A stretch of 9,166 bases of DNA from a bacterium (GTDB lineage: Bacteria > Bacillota_A > Clostridia > Lachnospirales > Lachnospiraceae): NCBI GenBank assembly GCA_004562915.1, contig SFQZ01000097.1, positions 1 through 9,166 on the forward strand. Reading direction: 5' to 3'. Position 1 is the first letter of the stretch. Each line of letters starts with the position of its first letter. Under the pieces are notes generated by a model. It did not search any database, was not told the DNA's origin, and saw only the letters and a list, made by a program, of their open reading frames with translations. Shown piece by piece: positions 1-7,335 of the stretch. Made by a program: the position numbers and the translations under genes.

Positions 1-1200
1 ATCACCTATCTGTCACGTGCTGATGGATTTGCAAATTACGCAGAAGCGACAGCAGCGCCGACCAACTTCACGATGTCAGATGAAGACAAAGCAACCTTCA
101 TGAATAACAGTAACTACAATCCGGAAGATTACAATGACGATGCAGACGAAATGCCGACAACAGGAGCAAAGAACGGGCTGGAACTTGCTGACCTTCGTGG
201 AGCTGACTATGATGACGAGCAGTGGGAAGAATTGTTAGATCAGTTGACGATCAGCGACATGGATACCATGATCGCACTTGGAGGATACCAGACAGCGGCG
301 GCAGGCAGTGTGGGAAAAGCACAGACAGTTGACTGTGACGGACCTGCTTCTATTAACAACAACTTTACCGGAACCGGATCCATTGGATTCCCGGCAGGGG
401 TGATGATTGCAAATACATGGAACGTTGAAATTGCAGATGCATTTGGACAGAGCATCGGTAAAATGGCAGACGAGATGGGCGTTTCCGGATGGTATGCACC
501 GGCAATGAACATGCATAGAAGTGCATTTGCAGGACGTAACTTCGAATACTACTCAGAAGACCCGTTGCTGTCAGGAGCAATTGCAGCAAATGCAGTTATC
601 GGAGCGGAAAAAGAAGGTGTATACGCATACATTAAGCATTTTGCTCTGAACGATCAGGAGACAAACCGTACAAATCAGCTGTGCACATGGTTCAATGAAC
701 AGTCAGCACGTGAAATTTACCTGAAACCATTTGAGATGTGTGTAAAGACAGGCGGCGCAAAGGCAGTTATGACTGCATTTAACTTCTACGGAACAACACC
801 GGCTCAGGCATGTTCGGAAGTATTGAATAATATTCTTCGTGATGAATGGGGATTTGAAGGATTTGCACTGACCGACTATTATGGAGTATACGGATATCAG
901 GATGCAGACAGAATGATCCGCAACGGAAATGACTGTATGCTGGTTGCATACGACACCGAAACAAACCATGTATCTGATACCGAAAGCGCAACTTCTGTAA
1001 AGGCAATGCGTCAGGCATGTAAGAACATTATGTACACTGTTGTAAACAGCCGTGCATATGACGCGGAAAATCTGCAGACCGGTCTCATGACATGGCAGAT
1101 CACAGCAATTGTAATCGATGTGATTCTGGCAGCAGGTCTGATTGCATTAGAAATTCTGGCAATTAAAAAACTGAAAAAGAGAAATACAATGGCAGAATAA
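1..1200 (+). CDS. Domain-inverted GH3 glycoside hydrolase, C-terminal part, membrane-anchored (5' end outside window)
   Basis: The frame is open from base 1, so the start lies upstream; an in-frame ATG at 73 has no ribosome binding site. The visible part is the GH3 catalytic barrel (about nt 220 to 1060): a DGP motif, GRNFEYYSEDP, the KHFALNDQETNR signature (Lys and His at 634-639) and the nucleophile Asp in LTDYYG at 874-876 (most relatives have TDW). No alpha/beta-sandwich domain follows; instead there is a hydrophobic helix (1093-1164) and a basic KKLKK tail. This is the layout of GH3 enzymes in which the sandwich and fibronectin-like domains precede the barrel, so the acid/base Glu should lie upstream of the window. 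Inferred role: hydrolysis of beta-glucosides or beta-xylosides with the enzyme held at the membrane, catalytic side outside. Family call is firm; substrate unknown. It probably shares a transcript with the next GH3 gene. Confidence 0.9.
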   Translation: MTYLSRADGFANYAEATAAPTNFTMSDEDKATFMNNSNYNPEDYNDDADEMPTTGAKNGLELADLRGADYDDEQWEELLDQLTISDMDTMIALGGYQTAAAGSVGKAQTVDCDGPASINNNFTGTGSIGFPAGVMIANTWNVEIADAFGQSIGKMADEMGVSGWYAPAMNMHRSAFAGRNFEYYSEDPLLSGAIAANAVIGAEKEGVYAYIKHFALNDQETNRTNQLCTWFNEQSAREIYLKPFEMCVKTGGAKAVMTAFNFYGTTPAQACSEVLNNILRDEWGFEGFALTDYYGVYGYQDADRMIRNGNDCMLVAYDTETNHVSDTESATSVKAMRQACKNIMYTVVNSRAYDAENLQTGLMTWQITAIVIDVILAAGLIALEILAIKKLKKRNTMAE

Positions 1201-1222
1201 AGACAATTACAACCAGGAGACT

Positions 1223-1247
1223 GGAACCGGAGTTTATTTCCGGTTCC
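1223..1247 (+). terminator. Intercistronic hairpin between the two GH3 genes
   Basis: A perfect 9-bp GC-rich stem (GGAACCGGA at 1223-1231 with TCCGGTTCC at 1239-1247) closes a 7-base loop. It is followed only by a short GTTTTC stretch, so it is a weak candidate for an intrinsic terminator. It could equally be an mRNA processing or stabilising hairpin that sets different levels for the two GH3 genes. The next ribosome binding site (AGGAGG, 1263-1268) is 15 bases further on and is not sequestered. Confidence 0.4.
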
Positions 1248-1276
1248 GGTTTTCGGAAGTTTAGGAGGAATATACA

Positions 1277-3700
1277 GTGAAACATCAGGAACTACTTAAA
1301 CAAATGACGCTCGAAGAAAAAGCGGCGTTCCTTAGTGGGAAAAATGTATGGCAGACGTGGGAATTCCCACATCTGGGTCTTCCTTCCATTTTCTGCTCAG
1401 ACGGGCCTCACGGAGTGCGCAAGCAGGCTGGGGCAGGAGATCACCTGGGACTTAATGCGTCCTTGCCGGCAACCTGTTTTCCGACAGCAGCTACGGTTGC
1501 AAATAGTTGGGATGAAGATCTTGGAGAGGCTGTCGGCAGCGCATTGGGAGAAGAGGCAGCGTCGCAGGAAGTAAATGTACTTCTGGGCCCTGGACTTAAC
1601 ATCAAAAGAAGCCCTCTCTGCGGACGAAATTTTGAATATTTTTCAGAAGATCCCTATCTGTCAGGGAAAATGGCAGCTTCTTATGTAAAGGGAATTCAAA
1701 GCAAGGGCATTTATGCATGCCCGAAGCATTTCGCGGTGAACAGTCAGGAACTTCGCCGCATGGCAATGAATTCCGTTCTGGACGAAAGAACACTTCGGGA
1801 AATCTATCTGACCGGATTTGAGATTGCCGTGAAAGAAGGCAAAGCAAAATCCATTATGACGAGTTATAACGAGATCAACGGTGTTTACGCCAATGAAAAT
1901 AAACACCTTTTGCAAGAGATTCTGAGAAATGAATGGGGATTTGACGGAATCGTCATTACAGACTGGGGGGCTTCCAATGACCATGTAAAAGGTGTGGCGG
2001 CAGGATCCAATCTGGAAATGCCGTCACCGGGACTGGATTCCGCAAGAGAAATCCTGCGAGCTGTGGAAAATGGAAGTCTGACGATAGATGAATTGGATGC
2101 CTGTGTGGATGAACTCCTGGATGCGGTTCTCACTTTAACAGAGAATGCAAAGAAAAAACCGACGGGATTTAAAGAAAGCGAACACCATAACCTGGCACGT
2201 AGGGCAGCGGAAGAAAGTGCAGTCCTCCTTAAAAATGATGGAGGAATCCTTCCACTGGCTCCGGGAAGTAAAGTCGCGATTATCGGCGATTTCGCAGTAG
2301 AACCGAGATATCAGGGGGCAGGTTCTTCTATGGTCAATCCAACTTACCTGGAGACGATCGAAAAGTCAGTTGAGAAATATGATCTTGATATTGTTGGAAT
2401 TAATCGTGGCTATAAACGGAACGGCGAAGAAGATGCGGCACTGAAGAAAGAAGCCCTTGATCTGGCAGCAATGGCAGATATCGTCATTTATTGCTTTGGA
2501 CTGGATGAACTCAGTGAGTCCGAAGGAATGGATCGTACGCATATGAGAATTCCGCAGAATCAGATCGAACTGCTCCAGGCAATCGTACAGGTCAATTCGA
2601 ATGTAGTAGGCTTGCTAAGCGCAGGAGCGGCGATTGAAATGCCATGGCATTACTGCTGTAAAGCAATTTTACATGGATACTTAAGCGGACAGGCTGGTGC
2701 CAGTGCCATGCTCAATATTCTTACCGGAAAAGTCAATCCATCCGGAAGACTTGCAGAAACCTATCCAATCAAATACGAAGATACACCGGCTTTCCGTAAT
2801 TTTCCAAGTAATCAGAGAAATGCCGAATACCGGGAAAGCGTTTATGTGGGGTATCGTTATTATGACACAAGCAAAGTCCGCGTGCAGTATCCGTTTGGAT
2901 ATGGGCTTTCTTATACCACATTCGAGTACGCAGATGTTCATGCTGATGAAAACGGCGTTACATTTACACTGTCCAACACTGGTACCTGTGATGGGGCGGA
3001 AGTGGCGCAGTTCTATGTTGGAATGGAAAATGGGAAAATATTCCGTCCGGCAAAAGAACTGAAAGGATTTAAAAAAGTATTCCTGAAAGCAGGCGAAAGC
3101 CAGACCGTCACTATACCATTTGACGATAAAACGTTCCGTTACTGGAATGTAAAAACAAACCGCTGGGAAGTAGAGGGTGGCACATGGCAGATCATGATCG
3201 GAGCCAGTGTGGCAGACATCAGACTTCGGACTACAGTGGAAATTGCAGGAACAGAAGCAGTGATTCCATACAACAAAGAAGAAATGTCGTCTTACTATTC
3301 CGGACTGGTGCAGCAGGTGGAAGATGAAGAATTCAAAAAACTTCTCGGGCATGAGATTCCGGACGGAAAATGGGGCGGAGAATTGGGAATGAACGATGCG
3401 ATTTGTCAGATGTATTACGCAAAGAATCCGGCCGCACGCCTGATATATAAGATATTAACCAACCTTAAGAAAAAAAGTGAAGAGAAAGGAAAACCGGATC
3501 TGAATATTCTCTTCATTTACAATATGCCGTTCCGTGGAATTGCCAAAATGACAAACGGAATGGTAAGCATGGACATGGTCAGAGGAATGGTGACAGCAGT
3601 CAACGGACATTTCTTCCGGGGAATGAAACAGATCATATCAGGCTTCTTTAAAAATTCAAAGGAAAATAAAGCCTACACAGCAAAAATTTCCCGTAAGTAA
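1277..3700 (+). CDS. GH3 beta-glucosidase (classical domain order) with C-terminal extension
   Basis: 807 aa, starting at a GTG placed 8 bases after AGGAGG (1263-1268). No signal peptide, so probably cytoplasmic. Domains in order: GH3 barrel, residues about 1-285 (SDGPHG at 41-46, GRNFEYFSEDP at 116-126, KHFAVNSQE at 150-158, nucleophile Asp229 in VITDWG); alpha/beta sandwich, about 310-500 (acid/base most likely Glu416 in the SEGMDR motif); the YPFGYGLSYTTF linker motif at 538-549; and a fibronectin type III-like domain to about 645. The last 150 residues (about 655-807) form a mixed, partly basic extension beyond the usual GH3 end, for which I recognise no domain. All catalytic landmarks are intact. 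It likely releases glucose or related sugars from beta-linked oligosaccharides taken into the cell; the exact sugar cannot be told. Only 15 bases separate it from the gtrA-like gene, so co-transcription is likely. Confidence 0.95.
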   Translation: MKHQELLKQMTLEEKAAFLSGKNVWQTWEFPHLGLPSIFCSDGPHGVRKQAGAGDHLGLNASLPATCFPTAATVANSWDEDLGEAVGSALGEEAASQEVNVLLGPGLNIKRSPLCGRNFEYFSEDPYLSGKMAASYVKGIQSKGIYACPKHFAVNSQELRRMAMNSVLDERTLREIYLTGFEIAVKEGKAKSIMTSYNEINGVYANENKHLLQEILRNEWGFDGIVITDWGASNDHVKGVAAGSNLEMPSPGLDSAREILRAVENGSLTIDELDACVDELLDAVLTLTENAKKKPTGFKESEHHNLARRAAEESAVLLKNDGGILPLAPGSKVAIIGDFAVEPRYQGAGSSMVNPTYLETIEKSVEKYDLDIVGINRGYKRNGEEDAALKKEALDLAAMADIVIYCFGLDELSESEGMDRTHMRIPQNQIELLQAIVQVNSNVVGLLSAGAAIEMPWHYCCKAILHGYLSGQAGASAMLNILTGKVNPSGRLAETYPIKYEDTPAFRNFPSNQRNAEYRESVYVGYRYYDTSKVRVQYPFGYGLSYTTFEYADVHADENGVTFTLSNTGTCDGAEVAQFYVGMENGKIFRPAKELKGFKKVFLKAGESQTVTIPFDDKTFRYWNVKTNRWEVEGGTWQIMIGASVADIRLRTTVEIAGTEAVIPYNKEEMSSYYSGLVQQVEDEEFKKLLGHEIPDGKWGGELGMNDAICQMYYAKNPAARLIYKILTNLKKKSEEKGKPDLNILFIYNMPFRGIAKMTNGMVSMDMVRGMVTAVNGHFFRGMKQIISGFFKNSKENKAYTAKISRK

Positions 3701-3715
3701 AAGTGAGGTATAAAA

Positions 3716-4315
3716 ATGGGTAATTTGAAAGAAAAATGGATGAGCATTTGGGGTGGATTTGAAGAAAAACATCCCAAACTGGCAAAATGGGTATATCAGA
3801 TTTTTTACTTCTTTGTGTTCAGCATGGGCGTTACCGTATTCCAGTATCTGGTCTTCACATTCATGCCGGGGATCCTCGGAATCGGCCTTGCCGGAACAGA
3901 ATTCATGTGGCCACAGAAAGAAATGCATCTCTTCGGAGTGGATTTTACATGGAGCCTTTTGGGATATAACGTACTTCGTGATGCCAGCGGAGCGGTTATG
4001 ATAGGGGGCGGACTTGGATATTTTATCAGTTACGAAACGGGTTCGTTTCTTGCACAATGCATTAATTTTCCTCTGCAGAGAAATATCACTTTTAAGAGTA
4101 AAGGAAATCCCTTTTACCAGGCAATGTGGTACTTTATCGCATGGGTAGTGATATCGCTGGTATGTAACGGATTCAATAATTTATGGATGCCGATCGCATC
4201 GGCATATGTTCCGCCTGCAGTTTATAATCTGCTCGTAACCTTCATTACAGGTGGAGTTTCCATGGTAATCTTCTTCTTTGTATTCAAGATTATCTTTCCG
4301 GAAGGAGAGAAATAG
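3716..4315 (+). CDS. GtrA-like four-helix membrane protein
   Basis: 199 aa, ATG preceded by GTGAGGT (3703-3709). Four predicted membrane helices, at residues about 25-51, 96-118, 134-157 and 168-192. The segment NFPLQRNITFKSKGN after helix 2 fits the GtrA family (PF04138), where a similar Arg/Phe-rich loop sits between helices 2 and 3. GtrA proteins are proposed flippases or partners for polyprenyl-phosphate-linked sugars used in cell-surface glycosylation. At 199 aa it is longer than typical GtrA proteins (about 120-150) because of a roughly 40-residue loop between helices 1 and 2. The link to the upstream GH3 suggests a role with surface or imported glycans, which is inference. The final codons GAG-AAA-TAG lie inside the left arm of the 19-bp inverted repeat at 4307, so the original C-terminus may have been slightly different. 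Confidence 0.75.
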   Translation: MGNLKEKWMSIWGGFEEKHPKLAKWVYQIFYFFVFSMGVTVFQYLVFTFMPGILGIGLAGTEFMWPQKEMHLFGVDFTWSLLGYNVLRDASGAVMIGGGLGYFISYETGSFLAQCINFPLQRNITFKSKGNPFYQAMWYFIAWVVISLVCNGFNNLWMPIASAYVPPAVYNLLVTFITGGVSMVIFFFVFKIIFPEGEK

Positions 4316-4325
4316 GGACGTTGCA
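4307..4325 (+). repeat. Left arm of 19-bp inverted repeat
   Basis: Perfect inverted partner of 4416-4434. It includes the TAG stop codon (4313-4315) of the gtrA-like gene. Confidence 0.9.
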
Positions 4326-4415
4326 AAGGATTTTGACGTAATATTTCGTGCAATTCACAAACAATTAATACATTTGTTTAAAGACATGGCTTTTGCCCCC
4401 AACATCGTGTCAAGA

Positions 4416-4434
4416 TGCAACGTCCCTATTTCTC
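4416..4434 (-). repeat. Right arm of 19-bp inverted repeat
   Basis: Perfect inverted partner of 4307-4325. The recognisable uxaC-derived sequence starts within about 10 bases of its outer edge. Confidence 0.9.
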
Positions 4435-4875
4435 CCATGCGCCAAGTTCCGAGACGGCAGATTCCCTGAATCACTGATCGCGACGGATGAACTTCAGAAA
4501 ACGATTCTCTACTCCCTGAATCCGAATGATAATGAGGCGATCGGAACGATCCTCGGATGTTTCCAGGGAACAGAGGTTGCCGGCAAGATCCAGCAGGGAA
4601 GTGCATGGTGGTTCAACGATCACAAGCAGGGAATGATCGCGCAGATGACATCCCTGGCAAATCTCGGGCTGCTCGGAAACTTTGTGGGAATGTTGACAGA
4701 TTTCAGAAGCTTCCTGTCCTACACAAGGCATGAGAATTTCCATAGAATCATGTGCGAACTGATCGGCGGATGGGTAGAAAACGGAGAATACCCGGCGGAC
4801 TACAAGGCATTGGAAAAGATCGTATGCGGAATTTCTTATAATAATGCAGTAAAATACTTTGGATTTGAGTTATAA
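4435..4875 (+). pseudogene. uxaC: Uronate (glucuronate) isomerase, 5'-truncated remnant
   Basis: About 145 codons, ending at TAA 4873-4875, carry the C-terminal third of UxaC: KTILYSLNPNDNEAIGT, GKIQQGSAWWFNDHKQGM, GLLGNFVGMLTDFRSFLSY, TRHENFHRIMCELIG and ISYNNAVKYF all fit the family signature. Full-length UxaC is about 465 aa, so roughly 320 residues, including the metal-binding part of the barrel, are missing. The upstream sequence is the 128-bp inverted-repeat element, with no ribosome binding site or credible start, so no active isomerase (D-glucuronate to D-fructuronate, hexuronate catabolism) can be made from here. The remaining frame is undamaged, which suggests a recent event. In the family the GMLTD.RSFLSY motif normally has Ser where this copy has Phe. 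Confidence 0.88.
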
Positions 4876-4932
4876 ACCATGCAGGATATGACGAAAGGAA
4901 AAATGAGGGGAGAGAAGACCGGTAAATAAAAA

Positions 4933-4981
4933 TTTCCTTGCAGCCATGATTCAAAATGGCCTGCAAGGAAATATTTTTTTT
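4933..4981 (+). terminator. Strong intrinsic terminator, probably bidirectional
   Basis: A 15-bp stem with one bulge (TTTCCTTGCAGCCAT at 4933-4947 with 4956-4971), an 8-base loop, and a T-run at 4974-4981. An A-rich stretch before the stem (4924-4932) gives a T-run on the other strand. It lies between the convergent uxaC remnant and the amidohydrolase gene, so it can serve both. Confidence 0.9.
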
Positions 4982-4999
4982 ATTCAAATTACAAAGAAT

Positions 5000-6175
5000 T
5001 TATGCGTTCTTGTCCAGCCAGTTCATTGCTACTTGAGCGTAGATTGCCGCACCTGTGGATAAGATATCCTCGTTAAATAAAACCTTTGGATTGTGCTGCC
5101 CAACACGTTTGGAAGGATCTTCCGGTCCGGCACCGATCATGTAGTAAGAACCAGGCACTTTATCGGTAATTTCAGCGAAATCTTCTGAGCCCATTCCGTG
5201 GCCGCCACGAATGACCTGAATCTGCGGCAGCATGGATTTAACGGTATCCTCTACCAGAGCAGTTACGGCATCATCTGTAACGACACTTGGGCACGAACTT
5301 AAGGTTTCATATTCCATCTGGCAGCGGTAAGTCATGGCAACACCTTTGGCAACCTCTTCAATTCGTTTAACAAGTCTTTCGCGAACCTCTTTCTTAAAGG
5401 TACGAAGAGTTCCCTGAAGAACGGCACGCTCAGGAATTACATTCGATACATCGCCTGCAGCAAGCTGGCCGATTGTAAGAACAGCTTCTTCCGTTCCGCC
5501 GATCTCACGTGCGATCAGTGACTGAAGGGCAAGATAGACCTGAACGGCTGCGTTGATCGGATCAACACAAGCTTCCGGCATAGAGCCGTGTCCGCCATGA
5601 CCGATCAGTGTGATTTTAAAACCGTCTACAGAAGACATTGGCTCTTTGCCGGTCATGATAATACCCTTCGGAATGATTGCGATTACATGCATTGCAAAAG
5701 CAGCATCCACATGCGGATTCTCCAGCACACCTGCCGCTACAGCTTTTTTAGCACCCTGGAATACTTCCTCTCCTGACTGGAATAACAATTTAACCGTTCC
5801 TTTTAATTCATCTTCATGCGCTTTTAAGAGCTTTGCCGCACCCAGCAAGAAAGTTCCGTGCATGTCATGACCACATCCGTGCATGCAGCCATTGGTGGAT
5901 TTAAACGGTACATCAGCTTCCTCCGTCACAGGAAGTGCGTCTACATCACTGCGGAGCATGAAGCACTTTTCCCCCGAACCGATCGTTGCTTCAATGCATG
6001 AAATATCTTCGTATACTTTGTATGAAATTCCCATCTCGTCTAATCTCGCTTTGATAAATGCAATTGTCTGAGGGAGAGTTGTTCCCGTCTCCGGAATCTG
6101 ATGAAGCGATCTTCTCCATTCAACAAGTTGTCCCTGCAGTTCGGCAGCCTCTTTTAATAATTCATTTCCCATCAT
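5000..6175 (-). CDS. M20D-family amidohydrolase (HipO/AbgB-like)
   Basis: 391 aa when started at the ATG at 6175-6173, which follows AGGAGGAG (6181-6188 on this strand); the frame extends 21 codons further up but has no signal there. It is a zinc- or manganese-dependent peptidase-family M20D enzyme: RSDVDALPV (75-83), HGCGHDMH (99-106, metal ligands Cys101 and His103), SGEE (134-137, catalytic/metal Glu), His163 in FAMHV, and His361 in HNPKVLFNED. The dimerisation (lid) domain spans about 183-300 with the HGGHGS motif (193-198). Relatives cleave N-acyl amino acids, hippurate, p-aminobenzoyl-glutamate or indole-acetyl conjugates; which one applies cannot be read from sequence. All expected metal ligands are present. 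It is cytoplasmic (no signal peptide). A TACAAT box on this strand (6218-6213) is a possible -10 element, without a good -35. Confidence 0.93.
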   Translation of the reverse strand: MMGNELLKEAAELQGQLVEWRRSLHQIPETGTTLPQTIAFIKARLDEMGISYKVYEDISCIEATIGSGEKCFMLRSDVDALPVTEEADVPFKSTNGCMHGCGHDMHGTFLLGAAKLLKAHEDELKGTVKLLFQSGEEVFQGAKKAVAAGVLENPHVDAAFAMHVIAIIPKGIIMTGKEPMSSVDGFKITLIGHGGHGSMPEACVDPINAAVQVYLALQSLIAREIGGTEEAVLTIGQLAAGDVSNVIPERAVLQGTLRTFKKEVRERLVKRIEEVAKGVAMTYRCQMEYETLSSCPSVVTDDAVTALVEDTVKSMLPQIQVIRGGHGMGSEDFAEITDKVPGSYYMIGAGPEDPSKRVGQHNPKVLFNEDILSTGAAIYAQVAMNWLDKNA

Positions 6176-6180
6176 GAAAT

Positions 6181-6188
6181 CTCCTCCT
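6181..6188 (-). promoter_or_regulatory. Ribosome binding site that fixes the amidohydrolase start
   Basis: AGGAGGAG on the minus strand, 5 bases before the first of two adjacent ATG codons (6175 and 6172). It rejects the longer reading frame beginning at 6238. Confidence 0.9.
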
Positions 6189-6290
6189 GTTCTTAAATTG
6201 GTGAATAATTGTATTGTAGCACAATTTGCAGGGTACAATTATAAAATTTTTATGATATAATAAGTCTTTAAGAGTGTAACGGAGCAGCGA

Positions 6291-6315
6291 TGGTATTTCA
6301 TTGTACTAAATACCA
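6291..6315 (-). repeat. 8-bp inverted repeat over the traX stop codon
   Basis: TGGTATTT (6291-6298) and AAATACCA (6308-6315) form a perfect 8-bp stem with a 9-base loop, spanning the TAG stop of the TraX-family gene. No T-run follows in the gene's direction, so it is not a standard terminator; it may stabilise the 3' end of the message. Confidence 0.45.
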
Positions 6316-7037
6316 AGGTAAAGGCGGAGTATTCCAAGGGTGAGCAAATGGGCAGGATAAAACCAATAGTTAAGCATTTTATTCTGTTTGCCACGCTCGC
6401 CGTTATATGTAAGTGTCAGACCAAAGCCTAAAAGTGACCAAGGCTGTGTATACATGGAAGCGTAACCCAAAGGAATGGCAAAGAGCGGCACATCATGGAA
6501 CAGATAAAAGAAATAACCGATTAAAATAGCGTGGTGCTCATAATCAAGACTCAAATATATGGCAGCTATGCACATTATGATAATAATAATCCACGATACA
6601 AAATACCAAAGCACTTTTGGCAGCTTCTGCATTTTTTCTTTTAAAATGTCTATACTCCATATTGTCATGAGAACAAACGCCAGAGTGAACATGACGTTAT
6701 TCCAGTTCATATTAAAAAAACATGCCGTTGTAAACATATCAAAAGGTACTTCTGATATTACACCGAATAACAGTAAATTAAACAGATATTTCTTTCGGCT
6801 TCGGGTTTTGAAATAACCTTCAACCAGCAAAAAACAAAACAATGGGAATGCAATTCTGCCGATAATGTCAAATAGATTACTCACAACAGTAAGGACTCCG
6901 TCATTTGAAGTCAGATTTGGATAAATCAGTGCTTTGTTTACATGGTCAATAAGCATGGATGTGATGGCGATCAGCTTTAGCCATGCCCCCGAAAGAAACT
7001 GAACTTTGCTGCATAGATTGTTGATTTTTTCTTTCAT
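6306..7037 (-). CDS. TraX-family polytopic membrane protein
   Basis: 243 aa from the ATG at 7037-7035, which follows GGGAG (7053-7049 on this strand); an in-frame ATG at 7058 is upstream of that site and less likely. Family landmarks of TraX (PF05857) are clear: LKLIAITSMLIDHV near the N-terminus, GRIAFPLFCFLLVEGYFKTR, YLFNLLLFGVISEVPFD, NNVMFTL, and the C-terminal YNGERG...YWFYPAHLLTLGILR. About seven to eight hydrophobic helices are visible. E. coli F-plasmid TraX N-acetylates pilin; the many chromosomal clostridial members have no settled function and may acylate surface molecules. No other conjugation gene is present here, so the family name should not be taken as proof of transfer function. 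It is divergent from the small + strand ORF and about 130 bases upstream of the amidohydrolase on the same strand. Confidence 0.85.
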   Translation of the reverse strand: MKEKINNLCSKVQFLSGAWLKLIAITSMLIDHVNKALIYPNLTSNDGVLTVVSNLFDIIGRIAFPLFCFLLVEGYFKTRSRKKYLFNLLLFGVISEVPFDMFTTACFFNMNWNNVMFTLAFVLMTIWSIDILKEKMQKLPKVLWYFVSWIIIIIMCIAAIYLSLDYEHHAILIGYFFYLFHDVPLFAIPLGYASMYTQPWSLLGFGLTLTYNGERGKQNKMLNYWFYPAHLLTLGILRLYLGI

Positions 7038-7101
7038 ATTATTTTCATCTCCCTTCATGGTATTCAAGTAAAAATGTTAAAAAGTTTTGGATAGTGGCCC
7101 C

Positions 7102-7107
7102 ATTATA
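7102..7107 (-). promoter_or_regulatory. Candidate -10 box for the TraX-family gene
   Basis: A perfect TATAAT on the minus strand within the divergent 7038-7137 gap. The sequence 17 bases upstream (TTTCTT) is a poor -35. It would give a 5' leader of roughly 55-60 bases. Confidence 0.35.
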
Positions 7108-7137
7108 CAGTATGAAGTGTTAAAAAGAAAGCGAAAA

Positions 7138-7308
7138 ATGATGAATCCGTCTTTTTACGGGAATGGAAATATATCAATAAAAGAAAATGAAATTAGAATT
7201 TCCCCTTTTCTGATGTCTGGATTGAATTATAAATATATAGATGATATACTTCAGTTAAACAAAGAGGATGAAATGCAGGAATTGGATGATCTAATAAAAA
7301 GAAGATAA
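7138..7308 (+). CDS. Small hypothetical protein
   Basis: 56 aa from the ATG at 7138 (another ATG follows at 7141); the frame can also be opened at a TTG at 7087, giving 73 aa, but no ribosome binding site supports that and the one before 7138 is weak (GAAAG). I do not recognise it. The C-terminal part is acidic then basic (DDILQLNKEDEMQELDDLIKRR region) and looks helical. It lies 27 bases before the XRE regulator and on the same strand, so the two may be an operon; it might also be the tail of a gene whose front was lost. Confidence 0.4.
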   Translation: MMNPSFYGNGNISIKENEIRISPFLMSGLNYKYIDDILQLNKEDEMQELDDLIKRR

Positions 7309-7335
7309 TGCTTTTAGGCGAAAAGGAGAAAGCGA

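Larger units (their letters stand above)
4307..4434. mobile_element. 128-bp MITE-like element with perfect 19-bp terminal inverted repeats
   Basis: GAGAAATAGGGACGTTGCA at 4307-4325 is repeated perfectly in inverted orientation at 4416-4434. Inside are further foldback pieces: TTGCA/TGCAA (4321-4325 with 4349-4353) around an imperfect ACG-AATATT-CGT palindrome, AAACAA/TTGTTT (4359-4364 with 4374-4379), and GGC-TTTT-GCC (4388-4397). It encodes nothing credible. Both ends also share a subterminal TTGAC just inside the repeat. GGGACG...TTGACAC-type ends remind me of the palindromic elements spread by REP-associated tyrosine transposases (IS200/IS605-like) in Clostridia, but that is from memory. 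I see no target-site duplication. It sits exactly between the gtrA-like stop codon and the broken uxaC. Confidence 0.6.

Noticed and set aside
2681..3352. A 223-aa open frame on the minus strand
   Set aside because: It lies wholly inside the GH3 gene 1277-3700, reads as Cys/Phe/His-rich low-sense protein, and has no ribosome binding site; it is a shadow of the real frame.
4307..4434. Reading the 19-bp inverted repeat as the gtrA-like gene's terminator
   Set aside because: The arms are 90 bases apart and no T-run follows the right arm; the strong terminator of the cluster is at 4933-4981.
4278..4469. A 63-aa + strand ORF across the inverted-repeat element
   Set aside because: It starts inside the gtrA-like gene, runs through the element and stops in the uxaC remnant; no family resemblance or ribosome binding site.
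6286..6342. A short + strand ORF with GGAG before an ATG, opposite the end of traX
   Set aside because: Only about 16 codons, antisense to the TraX-family 3' end, and no conserved features; not enough to call a gene.
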